64,000 bases of DNA, taken from positions 682,610 through 746,609 of the forward strand of contig BFEA01000036.1 of NCBI GenBank assembly GCA_003427395.1, given 5' to 3'. Positions 1 through 10,030 of this stretch are shown here, in pieces. Position 1 is the stretch's first letter, and each line of letters begins with the position of its first letter. This stretch comes from Chara braunii (Eukaryota; Streptophyta; Charophyceae; Charales; Characeae). The translations under genes were made by a program, and so were the position numbers. Below the pieces are notes generated by a model. That model was not told where the DNA came from, did not search any database, and saw only the letters and a list, made by a program, of their open reading frames with translations.

Positions 1-2
1 CA

Positions 3-1982
3 GGAAATAGAGGAAGTGGGTATCAAGGTGGAAACTGGGGACAGTTCCAAGGGGGTGGGAATCCGGTAGGGCAAGAATACCAGCAGGGGTATGGTCGTGG
101 TTACGACCAAGGCTATGGAAGGGGGTTTGGTAGAGGAAATGGGTCATGGAACGGACAGGGTTTTGGCAGAGGATGGATAGACTACAGCGAATGCATTTGT
201 ACCCACTGTGGAATCAAAGGGCACACAGTAAAGCGATGCCACGTCAGGAAACTTAACGAGCGCGATGGACTCATAACATCAAACATAGATGGCGAGGTGT
301 TTGACAGAACAGGAAGGCCGATCGATCCTGAGATTCCGGGAGGCACTAGAGAAGAGGCCCTTCGCATAGCCGCGCTGGGTTCCAACGCGCCGAAAATGTT
401 CAGAATGTGGCAAGAAAATGGAGGACCATAAGAAAAATTGAACCGAATGGGGATCGAAGGAAGCAAGGAAGACGTACCCCTCGTGGAAGAAGAAGCAGAA
501 GAGGATGACGTTAGGATTACCGTCAGGGACACGTTTGATAGGATGGAAGATCTGGTGAATAAAATGCAAAGGCTGCATTTGAGACTTCAAGGGATATGTG
601 AAGAAGCGGGGAAAGAAGGGGCTGGGTGCCCGAAAGTATTTACCAGGGGACGTGGAGGATCAGGAGATGGGCCAAATGAGCCCAACCCAAGAATGTTGAG
701 GGCCAACGTGACCGCAAAGAACAGTGGGGGTCAAAGAAGCGTAAGAGGAACAATTCCGTTCGCTACAAGAAGACCCGCAGGAGGGAATCCTCAAAAGGAA
801 CAAGCCCAGGCTTCCCAGCCAGCAGAAGAAGAACCACCTATCACGGTAGAGGGTGATGAGGATGAGGATGAGAAGATTAGGGAGGAAGAAGAAAGGCAGG
901 TGGAGATAAGGGCTAAGAGAAGGAAAGACGAAGCTAAGGAAAGAAGATCAAAAAGGGATACGGGACCAAGCAAGAAGAGAAAGTACCAAACCTCGATCGA
1001 AGAAGGGGTGGATCTAGAAGGCCTGGTGAATAAACTACTGGAGGGGCACAATGAACTATTAAACCTGAAAGAAATCCTCGCTTCAGCTCCTAAGTTAAAA
1101 GAGATGGTGAAGGTTAGGTTATCACGCCTGAGAGTAGCCTCGGTCCGGATGAGGGATTTGATTCCCAAAGAGGCAAACTGGAGCGTGGCAGAAAGTTAAA
1201 TGGACTGGAAATTTGAAGGCACAGGGTCCATTGATGTTATGATAAAGGGAAAGATGTGTTCTGGAATGGTTGATACCGGGGCAGAAATGAATATTGTAAA
1301 TGGAGAAACCGCGGTAAAATTAGGGTTGGAGGTGGATGAGAATGATTGCCGGTTCCTCAACGGAGCCAGCGGCAAGACCGGATACACCGGTGTCACATCA
1401 AATGTGGTCATAGAAATAAGAAGAGTCAAGGTACGTACGTGCTTCTATGTCATGCCCAGCTTGGACCTTCCAATATTGCTGGGAAGGTCATTCCTGTGCA
1501 TATCTGAATCACTCATTATGAACAAACATGACGAGACTTTGTTCGTCATCTTGTGCGATCCTGCCTGTGGGAACTTCGAGGTTATCACCTGTAGGAACAC
1601 AGGTCCACACAGCTCGAAGAACAGACTCAATGCAGGATCTTACACGTTCGAGGAATCTGAGAATAGAAGGAGAGAATTGGAATGGGAAGAAAAAGAAGAG
1701 GAATCAGATGATGAAGAAGCCAAAAGACTTGTATTAAGTCTAACAAATATCAGTGACGCAGTGGAACTGGTATCGGCTTATAAGATGGCTGATCCAGACG
1801 CAGTCAGGGCACTCGCAGAAAGGATCCAAGACGATCCAGAAGGGGGAAGAGTCGATCTCGTTTACCGGCCACCTCCTTCTACTCAGATGATAGTGCCGCA
1901 TCCGCCAAAAGCTCAAGCTGCCGGCCAGCATTTTTTAGGGGTGGGCTCAAGCAGGGCTCCAAAAGGAGGTACAAGACGGTAG
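3..1982 (+). pseudogene. Element A gag-pro ORF (partial, two in-frame stops)
   Basis: This frame is open from base 3 and encodes the C-terminal part of Gag followed by an aspartic protease. The first 60 codons are Gly/Arg/Tyr-rich, typical of nucleic-acid-binding Gag tails. A CX2CX4HX4C zinc knuckle follows at about 198-239. A long charged stretch with KR-rich and acidic runs fills 440-1190. The protease has the D-T-G motif (VDTGAEMNI) near 1269-1296 and the ILLGRSFL segment near 1473. Stops interrupt the frame at 429-431 (TAA) and 1197-1199 (TAA). Element B reads through the position equivalent to the second. The frame ends at TAG 1980-1982, where pol is already open in the -1 frame. Confidence 0.85.
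1931..1937 (+). promoter_or_regulatory. Candidate -1 ribosomal frameshift site T TTT TTA
   Basis: In the gag-pro frame the codons are CAT TTT TTA GGG, giving the canonical slippery heptamer T TTT TTA 43 nt before the gag-pro stop. Slipping back one base gives TTT TTT AGG GGT, which runs directly into pol. Element B has the same encoded residues (Phe-Phe-Arg-Gly) and downstream KRxYK in its -1 frame. I saw no convincing pseudoknot. A weak CTCC/GGAG hairpin at 1957-1968 lies farther away than the usual spacer. Confidence 0.6.
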
Positions 1983-4900
1983 ATAAGAAGAGTCACCCTG
2001 TGCCAGTTCTAGTAAGTCAAGAAGAAGGGGTGTATTATGATCAGGAAAGAGAACTGATACAGCGAATGAGGGAAGGCATCCAGAACGGGTCTTGTCGTAT
2101 CAACGATGAGACTGAGAAAAAACTGATAATAGGGGAACCTGGCTTTCTGACAAGGCAAGCGGAGGACTTGGTAAAAGAACTTATACGTGAAAAACATGGG
2201 GCATATGCCTTCAACGATGATCAACGTGGGAGGCTGGATGTGGACAAGATAAAAATGATCCGCATTCATACTGTACCTCATGAGCCATGGAATGTCCGAG
2301 GGGCTAAGTATCCCAACCCTGAGGATCGCAGAAGGGTGGTAGAATATCTAGATGGGAAGATCCGCACGGATGTGGCGGGGTACTCCAGTGGACCATATGC
2401 CTCTCCCTGGTTCTGTTTTGTAAAGCCAAATGGAGTTCTCAGATGGGTGCAAGACCTCCAACGACTGAACGCAGTAACTGTAAGGGATGTAAGGGGTCTG
2501 CCCAATGCGGACCAGTTATCAGAAGTTTGTGCAGGTAGGTCGATTGTGTCCCTCATCGACCTCTACTCTTGATATGATCAGTTTCCAGTCTATCCAGCAG
2601 ACCGCCCCATCACGGCGATGCACACGCCAAGGGGATTAGTCCATATGAATGTTGCGCCGCAAGGATGGACCAATGCTGTAGCCATGGTGCAACGAAGCAT
2701 GATCAGGGTAATGCAGCCAATCAGCCCTCAGATCACCGAGCCATACATAGACGATCTTGCTGTCAAAGGCCCAATAGAGAAGAATGAGTCCGAAGTGGCT
2801 CCAGGGGTGAGAAAGTTTGTGTGGGAACATGTTCAAGGGTTAAGAGGAGTCTTATCTNTACTAGAAGAGTACAACCTCACCGNCAGTGGTGTGAAGTCAA
2901 GACACTGCGTGAAAGAGNTAACCATTCTGGGATACATTTGCAANGAGCATNGTCGGCGCCCTGATAAGAAGAAGNCCAATAAAATCCTNGAATGNCCTAC
3001 TCCTTTCAGAAATGTGGGTGAAGTCCGAAGTTTTCTTGGTACCTGTGGGTTCTGGAGAAGATTCATAGAGAGATTTGCTAGTAAAACAGAGCATCTAAGG
3101 AAGCTAGTCCGGAAGGATCAAGAATGGGAATGGGGAAACCATCAAGAGGAAGTGGTGGAGGAATTGAAGAAGGAGTTTAGAGAGGGAGGTCTGGTACTAG
3201 GGGTACGAGACTTTGATGCAACTATGGAAAAACCCTTCATAGTTGAGACTGACGCTGGACTAACCGCCCTGGGGGGCGTCTTGATTCAGGCAGACAGCGG
3301 AGGAAAGGAGATGCCGTTGAGGTTTGAAAGCAAGACACTGAACTCAACCGAGAGGAACTACTCGCAGTTTAAAAAGGAAGCTTTGGCGGTCCTGCACTGC
3401 CTAAGGATCTTTAGGCACTACCTCTTTGGGAGGAGGTTTGTACTTAGGATCGATCCTACGACACTTGTGTACTCACTCAAGAATTTCTCGCCCTCAGATT
3501 CGACCATAGCCAGATGACTCACCTATATCTGGATGTTCGACTTCCAGTTAGAGCGGATCCCTGAAAACAAGAACAGGGCGGACGACATGAGCAGAATTGA
3601 GTGGGGAAATCAGGGAGAAGCTAATGCAGAGACGCCTCCAGTAGACGGGTTTTTGGACGAAGGGGAAGACATGCGAACTCACGTAAACTGTTGGTTCATG
3701 TTTGTCGAGAGTAAGGAAATGAGGAGAGGAAATCCGATGTGGCATCCGCCTCCCGAATTTATGAGAGAGTCTTCCCTGATACTCACACCATTAGAGGAAG
3801 AGGACTCTTGGGGCGAAAGAAACACGGAATGGATGATGGAGCTGGCTCTGGCAGAGAACTATAGGATAATGGATGAACCGCGAACGATCGAAGCGGGAGT
3901 CCAACAGACTGACGAACAGGTAGCCATGATGGGAAGAATGCACTACCTGACAAATTCACTGTTACAAGTCCAAGCGAATGATGAAAGAGGAATAGTGAAG
4001 GCCGATAAAATAATTATTGGGGATGATTACGAGTTTGATGAAGAGAAGGAAGGAGAGTTTGAACAAGAAGAAATTTCAGAAAAATTCAGGGAAAAAGAGT
4101 ATGATGGGTTCTATTTAGAAATGAGGTTGCTCCTCTCAGGAGATAAAAGAGAGAGAGAAGTAAGTGAAAAGACTCTCAGGATGAGAGACCACTATGTGGT
4201 AAGGGGTGACCACTTGTTTATCACGGATAAGAGGGGGCCGCCGCGACGTGTCGTATGTGGGAGGAATCGTCAGATTGACATAGTAGTTGCATTGCACGAT
4301 GGGATAGTCGGGGGACATCGGAGTTTCGCGGCTACTTACAAAAAGGCGATGGAGCTCTACTACTGGGAAGGGATGTTTGAGATGACGCGAAAATACTGTG
4401 AGTCGTGTGTACCCTGTCAAATTCGATCGCCTATCAGGTACAAGGAACCCCTGCATCCTAGATATATCAAGGAAGTAGGGGCGGTTGTTCACCTGGATCT
4501 ACTGGCTATGCCACTAGGTATTGGAGGATATAACTATATATTCGACGCAAGGGACAACCTTACAGGATTCGTTGATGGCAGAGCGATCAAGAACAAGACC
4601 GGGGCAACGCTGACGGATTGTATTAAAGAATATTATCTCAGATATCCTTTCGTATTGGAATTCACGATGGATAGGGGGTCAGAGTTCACGTGCGGGGAAG
4701 TGAAGGAACTGCTGAAGGAATAAGGGATCTATGGTAACTATACGACTAGGGCTCATCCACAGGCGAATGTTCCAGTCGAGAGAGGCCATAGCACAATTAC
4801 TAACTTGTTGGCCAAATGGACCAGTGGGAAGCCGAATCTCTGGCCAAAGTTCTTAAGAACAGTGTTCTTTATGGAGAACATCACTGTAAAGAGAACGACT

Positions 4901-5377
4901 GGGTATGCACCTGCGACACTCTGGTATGGGCGTCACGCCACATTTCCTATTGAAAACTTTCTGAAAACATGGTGCAGACAGGACCTGGAAAATAACTTGA
5001 CTTTGGAGGAACTGCTAGATCTAAGGGCAAGGCAGATCAGCGCCACGGAAGAAAGGGTGCAGGAAGCGGCCATGAACGTTGCGGACAGCAGGGGAAAGGA
5101 TAAAGAAAGATGGGACAAGCTACCTAGAGTAAGACTCGAACCTCTGCAAGTTGGCGAGACAGTACTACTCTACGATTCCTCTATGGAAATGCAGTGGTCG
5201 CGAAAATTGGACAAACGGTGACTGAGACCATTCAGAGTCAGGAAGCAGGGACTTCATGGGGCATATGAGCTAGAAGAGATGGATAGGACTCCAAGGAAAG
5301 ACTGGGTCTCAGGATCTAGACTAAAGAAGTTCCGAATCAGAGAAGAGGTAAGCTCAGCTACGATACAAAAACTTTGA
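1931..5377 (+). pseudogene. Element A pol: RT, RNase H, integrase (four internal stops)
   Basis: The frame is -1 relative to gag-pro. RT spans about 2300-3000, with YIDD at 2744-2755. RNase H follows around 3220-3500 (ETDAGLTALGG at 3243 onward). A roughly 200-residue acidic linker then leads to an integrase with an HHCC-type zinc domain near 4290-4430. The DDE core has Asp near 4494, Asp in MDRGSEF near 4669 and Glu in PVERGH near 4778. A C-terminal GPY/F-like module lies near 5222-5330. In-frame stops are TGA 2570-2572, TGA 3515-3517, TAA 4721-4723 and TGA 5219-5221. Two of the TGA stops replace Trp codons present in element B. Single N bases at 2858-2995 lie inside RT. The terminal stop is TGA 5375-5377. 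Confidence 0.9.
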
Positions 5378-5757
5378 TAGATTGGGAAAGTATTTAGGCA
5401 TGCATATGTGTATCAGTTTCTATGCAGATATGTACCAAACTGCCCAAGAATATGATCATACATATATGGATACATGCATGCATATATATATATATATGTG
5501 TGTGTGTGTATGTGTACATAAATGGATGCAGAAGCGTATAAGTGGGGAATATGTGTGGGTATATATGCTCACGTATGTATATATGCATATATATATATAT
5601 ATGAAATATATATATATATATATATGTATATGTGTATATGCGCGTGTATGTAAGTGTTTGATAAAGGAGGGCATTGTCAACTTGTGTTTAACAAGGGATG
5701 TTGCCTTAGTGATAATCTGACCCTCATACCCGTCATTTGCTCCTTCTTTGTGTGCAG
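5378..5757 (+). other. Pol to second-Gag spacer with AT/GT microsatellite and possible 3' splice site
   Basis: No gene is seen here. TA, TG and mixed ATA/TATG runs occupy about 5480-5515 and 5578-5640. The end has a pyrimidine-rich stretch ending TTTGTGTGCAG at 5757, which looks like a splice acceptor just before the next ORF's ATG at 5784. A GTAAGC donor-like site sits at 5348-5353, near the end of pol. Joining those two sites exactly would put GCG TGA in frame, so they do not make a pol fusion. A leader donor outside the window would be needed for a subgenomic mRNA. Confidence 0.45.
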
Positions 5758-5783
5758 GCGTGACCCTTGGAAAAGAAGAGGCC

Positions 5784-7553
5784 ATGGCGCAGAGCGGAGC
5801 AGAGGCAGGGCCCTCTAGACCTACCTTGAGAAAGGGGGGGCAGAGGAGGGAACAGAGAATCTCAAGGAACTTGGAGGAGTTGCCCATTTACAGGGTTGGA
5901 GACAGTCTGCGAGCTTTCCTGCGAGACCTTGAAGAGTACGCTTTCAGGAGAGAATGGGGTAACAGGGAAAAAATTGCGAATGTGAGAGGAGCAGAAATGT
6001 ACAAGAGGAGGAATGAAGGAGTGGTGGCAGGTTGCACAAGATGGAGAGTATGCAAGGAGAGACTATGGAGAGACATGGGGGAATTTCCAAGGGATGATGT
6101 GGAGAATGACTTGAGGTTCGATGGGACCAATCTGGAGGACTTTGTTGAGAGCTTGCAGCTGGCCGTTGAGAGGGGCGAATGGAGCGAGGAGGAAAAGAGG
6201 AAGCAGTTGATCACAAAATCAGATAAAGGCGAAAAGGAGGAAGTAAGAGGAATTGTGGAAGGGAGTCGAACCTGGAAAAGGATAACGGCAGAATTGTGGA
6301 TAGCCTTCACTCAGGCCAGGCAAGATCAGACAAGAAAGGAAAAACTGCAAAAGAAGGGGCTATGGATTGGAAGAGAGATGACTGAGCCACAGGGGAAGGA
6401 GGAAGAGAATGAATAAGAGGATAATGTACCTCTAAAGAAGTTGAAGAACAAGGCGAGGATCTCCCCCAAGAGCAGCAGCAAGGAATCTGATCAGGCTGAG
6501 GGAGATGAACAAGAAGAGGAGGAGGCAACAGAGGAGAGGAAAAGAAGCATGGGGGCCAGTATGGTACCAAGGAAGAAAAAACTTGGAAAGAGAAGGGCGA
6601 TTGAGAGTGGAAGAAGAGAGGTACAAGAAAGGGTGAGTGAAAAAGGGGAAGGAGTATAAAAAGCTGAGGAATGAAAGAAGGTCCAGGGAGAAGGCAAGGC
6701 TCCCAAAGTCAAGAGAACTGAGGGAAAGAGGCCGATTGGGAACAAGGAAGAGACAAGTGAGATAGGAGAGAAGGAAGATGAGAAGGATGACCAGGTAGAG
6801 AAGTTGATGAGAGATCTGGAAGAAATAAGGAAGGAAGTAAGGGAATTGACGAAAAAGAAGGAGAAATTGCAAAAAGAAATGAGCCAATTAAGGGCCTCCC
6901 TGAATGTGCAAAGCAGAGAACTGAAAAATGAAGTGGCCACAAGAGCTAAGATGAAAATAAGGGTGGATGGTCTGGTTTCTGAGGTCAGTGTGCTAGGGCA
7001 GGACTTCGACAATGAAATCTCAGAAAGAAAGAAGTTGGAACAAGAGTGGGAGAAAAGATGGGAAGAGATATTGAGAAGAATGAAAAAATCTAGATTGAGC
7101 CAAGAGGGGAAAGAGAAGGAAGCCACAGAGATGGTAGGAAGAAAAGAGGGTGAAGTGAAAGGGGCACAGACTGAGGAGAAGAAAGAAGAGTCTCCTGCAC
7201 CCGAAAAGAAAAAATGTGAGAGTGTGGCTATGCCTCTGCCAGTACAAGGTAAAAGGCAAAGGGAATCTCAGTTGGACTCACGAAAGGTGGCTAAAGATCA
7301 GGCTGAGACTTCAATCCAGCCAGACATAAAGAAAATCAAGCCTAGCATGGTTGGACAAAGATGTTTCTTCTGCGCTCAGGAAAGGCACCTCAGAGATGAG
7401 TGTTTCATTCTAACAATTTATATCAAGGAAGGAAAAACCAAATATCATAGTCATAAGAGATTGGTGGATGGTATAGGGCAGACCATTCCCAGGATACCTG
7501 AGGGAGGCAGGGTAACACTTCACAGGATACAGGGACTACCAGTTGATTTCTAG
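5784..7553 (+). pseudogene. Second Gag-like ORF downstream of pol (three in-frame stops)
   Basis: The ATG at 5784 (MAQSGAEAG) opens a single frame running to TAG 7551-7553. It is broken by TAA 6414-6416, TAA 6657-6659 and TGA 6672-6674. The N-terminal half resembles a retrotransposon capsid: FDGTNLEDF, then EWSEEEKRKQLI, an EVRGIV segment and a TWK..TAELW..F helix, the same pattern as element B's Gag. The middle (6790-7100) is a Lys/Glu-rich heptad region, probably coiled coil. The C-terminus has a CX2CX4HX4C zinc knuckle (CFFCAQERHLRDEC) near 7363-7404. Retroelement ORFs in this position are usually env-like; this one has no visible signal peptide or membrane segment. It could be a duplicated gag or a remnant of another element. 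The role is unknown. Confidence 0.7.
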
Positions 7554-9153
7554 GAAGAAATAGGTCGATGTTTTGAGTAAACTATGACTTGAATTGGCTT
7601 AAAAAGACAGCTATGAGAGAGAGAAATGTGAAAATTAGAGCACGGGGATGTGTATTTTCTTCTTCAGTAGGACATGAGAGACAAGAATGAAACAAGTTGT
7701 GTGCTTTTCTTCAGTCAGATGAGGAAACTTAGCATAGGAAGTAATATAGGAAATGACATGAGCAATGTTTGAGGGATAGTATAGGGGAATGGCGATCTGA
7801 CTCTGTGACCTACTTGTATCTATATATATTATTCAGGGGAATGAGCTGGTGAACATGACACACTTGTCACATTGTGTGTGGGCCTTTGTCTTTGGTTGAG
7901 TCTCTGATAACCAAAGATCTCTCTTCGTCTATCACTACTAAGACTCTGCTGAGACCTAAAGAGATGATAAAGGAATGAGCGGATTTGTATCTCATGTGAA
8001 AGTTTGATGAGTTTATGAAGCTTCAAAACCTGGATTGATTGTACATTTCTTGTTTGAAACCATGCTACGACATGGGTAGACTCCTTTGAGTCTTATCATT
8101 TCTGTTGCAGAAATTCTTTTCGAAAATCTCTATGAAAGTGATGTTTTATTTTTGTGGATTCTGACAAACAAAGAGTCAATAAAAGTCTATTTTAAAAATA
8201 ATGGTTATATATATATATATATATATAATAATGGTTATATATATACAAAATAACCCCGAGGTGCGTGCTTCACCGAGCTATGATCAAAGACTTGGAGGGC
8301 ACAACCCTGAGTGGCAGCCTGATGAATGCTCAATTATTGAAAATCTTATTTATTTGGTTTATTTAAAAAACATCGTTCATCCACCTCAAGGGTTAACCTG
8401 AGGGCATAAATTACCAAGCATATTGTAGAAAATTCGCATCGTTGGGACGTAACTCCCAGCGTGGGCTGCTGACCTAGCATAACCGGGCAGCGGACCCTTC
8501 GACTATGGCCTAGAAGAGAAACTAGAGGGGTGACCACCCCAATGAACGGGTCTATTCAGGTGGATGTCGAAGGAGTCGAGATTAGAAAAATTTGAAAGAT
8601 AAGTTGAATATCCCCTCGTTGCGCAACCAACGAGGGTAACCACCGATAAGCAACAACGCGGTGGGCCGCAGCTCCGGCCTGATCAGCAGGAATGTGGTGG
8701 GTCGAGATGGAGACCGTTGTCCTCCTGTGTTAGGTTTCGGGCAGGACGACAGACAACTTTGGATTGTGATATCGAGAGTTGAATACCCAAGGTCTCGGTT
8801 AGGACCCGCGTTTGACAGGTTGAGTTCGTACGCGAGCACCGACCCTGAAAACAACCAACGAATACCTGGACCAAAGACTAAGGGTGTGGGGCAAGGAAAG
8901 ATGCGTTGTAATACTTAACTATTTCATGTACTGTAGTACGGATCAAGTATCCCCACTTTCAGTCATTATATTTTATGTGGGAGACTCGGATTAAATCCCG
9001 ACAGTAATAATGAAAAGTAAGGTGACGACGTCCTTCCTAAGAACCACATTTCATTCCAGGGTTCGGATTTGATGATTTGCTTGTCGGAAAACCACCTTTA
9101 TTTGCATATAGTCTCCAAGCGACAGGGACATCGCTTAATGAGGTTTGGGATAC
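7554..9153 (+). other. Element A non-coding 3' region
   Basis: No convincing coding region is seen. An AT run lies at 8204-8228. A small hairpin (TCGG ATTAAATC CCGA, about 8979-8994) is matched in element B's 3' region by CCAGG TTAAATT CCTGG with different paired bases. The last 40 bases (AAGCGACAGGGACATCGC then TTAATGAGG) are clearly homologous to the bases preceding element B's 3' LTR at 63501-63537. Confidence 0.6.
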
Positions 9154-9160
9154 TGTCGGA

Positions 9161-9186
9161 CAAAATACCCTTACAAGGGTATTTTG
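9161..9186. promoter_or_regulatory. Inverted repeat near LTR start
   Basis: Perfect 12-bp arms CAAAATACCCTT / AAGGGTATTTTG are separated by AC. The same position in three other LTR copies carries different bases that still pair, mostly or fully. It may be a DNA palindrome for protein binding, or an RNA hairpin in read-through transcripts. Confidence 0.7.
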
Positions 9187-9840
9187 CCATGTCTTTGCAT
9201 TCGACACGATGGGGGCGTCAGCTACCATGACGTAGCTAGTCCGGAAACAAGAGGGGTGTGCACGCTTGGCGTGACACTGGAAGCGAAATCCTCGACCACT
9301 GAGGCCAGGAAAAAAAAAAAAAAAAAAAAAAAATCGGTAAGAAAATTTCGTTAAGAATGCACGCGCGTTATTATGACACGCGCCGTGGTGAGTAAAATCA
9401 GTAGTAATACCCCTCAACAGAAGAGGTCGAAGGGTCGGTTGGGTTGATGATTATGTCAGGTAGGTCTATGACACGCACTGAGACTTGGTCCAGTGCCTGT
9501 CTTCCTGCTGGTACTAGGTGTTCTAAAAATTTCAGTCTTTGTCTTCCCCTCCTCGGCCTCCGGGTCGAGTATCCGCCACATCTACTTCTACATGGTGTGG
9601 TACCAGCATGCCCACCACTTTAATATCGGCCCTGCCGCAACCAGCGATGCCGCAACCATCGATGCGGCAACCATGACTGAGTACTGACCCTTGGGACGTT
9701 CCGTTGAAATACATACCCTTGCGGGTCACACAAGCGCCCAAGGCGGCGGGCATTCAAATAGGCACGCAAATTATCAAGCATGCACGTTAGCGCGGGCTAG
9801 AACGGGCTCAGGCCGTTGGTTGGACTGAGCCGCGTTACTT

Positions 9841-9848
9841 TATATATA
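9841..9848 (+). promoter_or_regulatory. Probable LTR TATA box
   Basis: TATATATA lies 687 bp into the LTR and 29-36 bp upstream of the hairpin at 9877. That spacing would place the transcription start at or near the hairpin. Element B has TATAG at 51091-51095 in the same relation to its own hairpin. Confidence 0.5.
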
Positions 9849-9876
9849 CCAGAGCTACTCCCTTTCTAATCGAAGT

Positions 9877-9961
9877 GGGAGCTAGCTCAGTAGGTTTCAG
9901 TACAGGGTTGATATGCGGGGGACCTAGGGATCAAGGCCCGCCACCCTCCGAGCTAGCTCCC
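9877..9961 (+). other. 85-nt hairpin, tRNA-like, at predicted transcript 5' end
   Basis: Perfect 12-bp arms GGGAGCTAGCTC (9877-9888) and GAGCTAGCTCCC (9950-9961) enclose 61 nt. TAGCTCAGTAGG matches the tRNA A-box consensus, and the arms mimic a 7-bp acceptor stem. There is no proper T-arm next to the 3' arm, so it is not a working tRNA gene. The homologous hairpin in element B is at 51120-51213. Confidence 0.6.
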
Positions 9962-10010
9962 TTTTGACAGGGAGCTCTACTTTTCGTTTTGCCTAGGTTT
10001 GAACGGCTGG

Positions 10011-10020
10011 GGCTCGAACC
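10011..10020 (-). promoter_or_regulatory. Isolated Pol III B-box-like sequence
   Basis: The minus strand reads GGTTCGAGCC inside GCGGGTTCGAGCCCC, a good T-arm/B-box match. No matching A box at tRNA spacing was found upstream on that strand. It is probably a tRNA-derived remnant. Confidence 0.35.
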
Positions 10021-10030
10021 CGCGACCTCT

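Larger units (their letters stand above)
1..9153 (+). mobile_element. Ty3-type LTR retrotransposon A, internal region (5' end outside window)
   Basis: The order is Gag zinc knuckle, protease, RT, RNase H, integrase, then a further Gag-like ORF, a non-coding 3' region and an LTR start at 9154. RT-RNase H-integrase order defines Ty3/gypsy, and no chromodomain follows the integrase. Element B at 50519-64000 is a related copy with the same frame arrangement, which lets stops and junctions be compared. All ORFs are interrupted, so this copy is not autonomous. Athila/Tat affinity is inferred from element B's tRNA-Asp primer site, the long LTR and the long region between pol and the 3' LTR. The 5' LTR and most of gag lie to the left of the window. 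Confidence 0.85.
9154..9876 (+). repeat. Start of element A 3' LTR (U3 region)
   Basis: It begins TGTCGGACA, matching the LTR starts at 35107, 50519 and 63538 (all TGTCG). An inverted repeat follows at 9161-9186. The body to about 9770 aligns by eye with 35107-35690 (shared GTGACACT..GAAACGA-like, GGTAC/CCTGC and CCTTGCGGGTCACA blocks). A poly-A run lies at 9309-9334. The LTR end is not identified here; a candidate end is near 22564 after many inserted repeats. Confidence 0.7.

Noticed and set aside
5348-5757. Intron joining pol directly to the second Gag-like ORF
   Set aside because: With donor 5348 and acceptor 5757 the downstream reading is GCG TGA in the pol phase, so no fusion protein results.
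9877-9961. Functional tRNA gene
   Set aside because: The A box and acceptor-like stem are good, but there is no T-arm next to the 3' stem and no standard cloverleaf.
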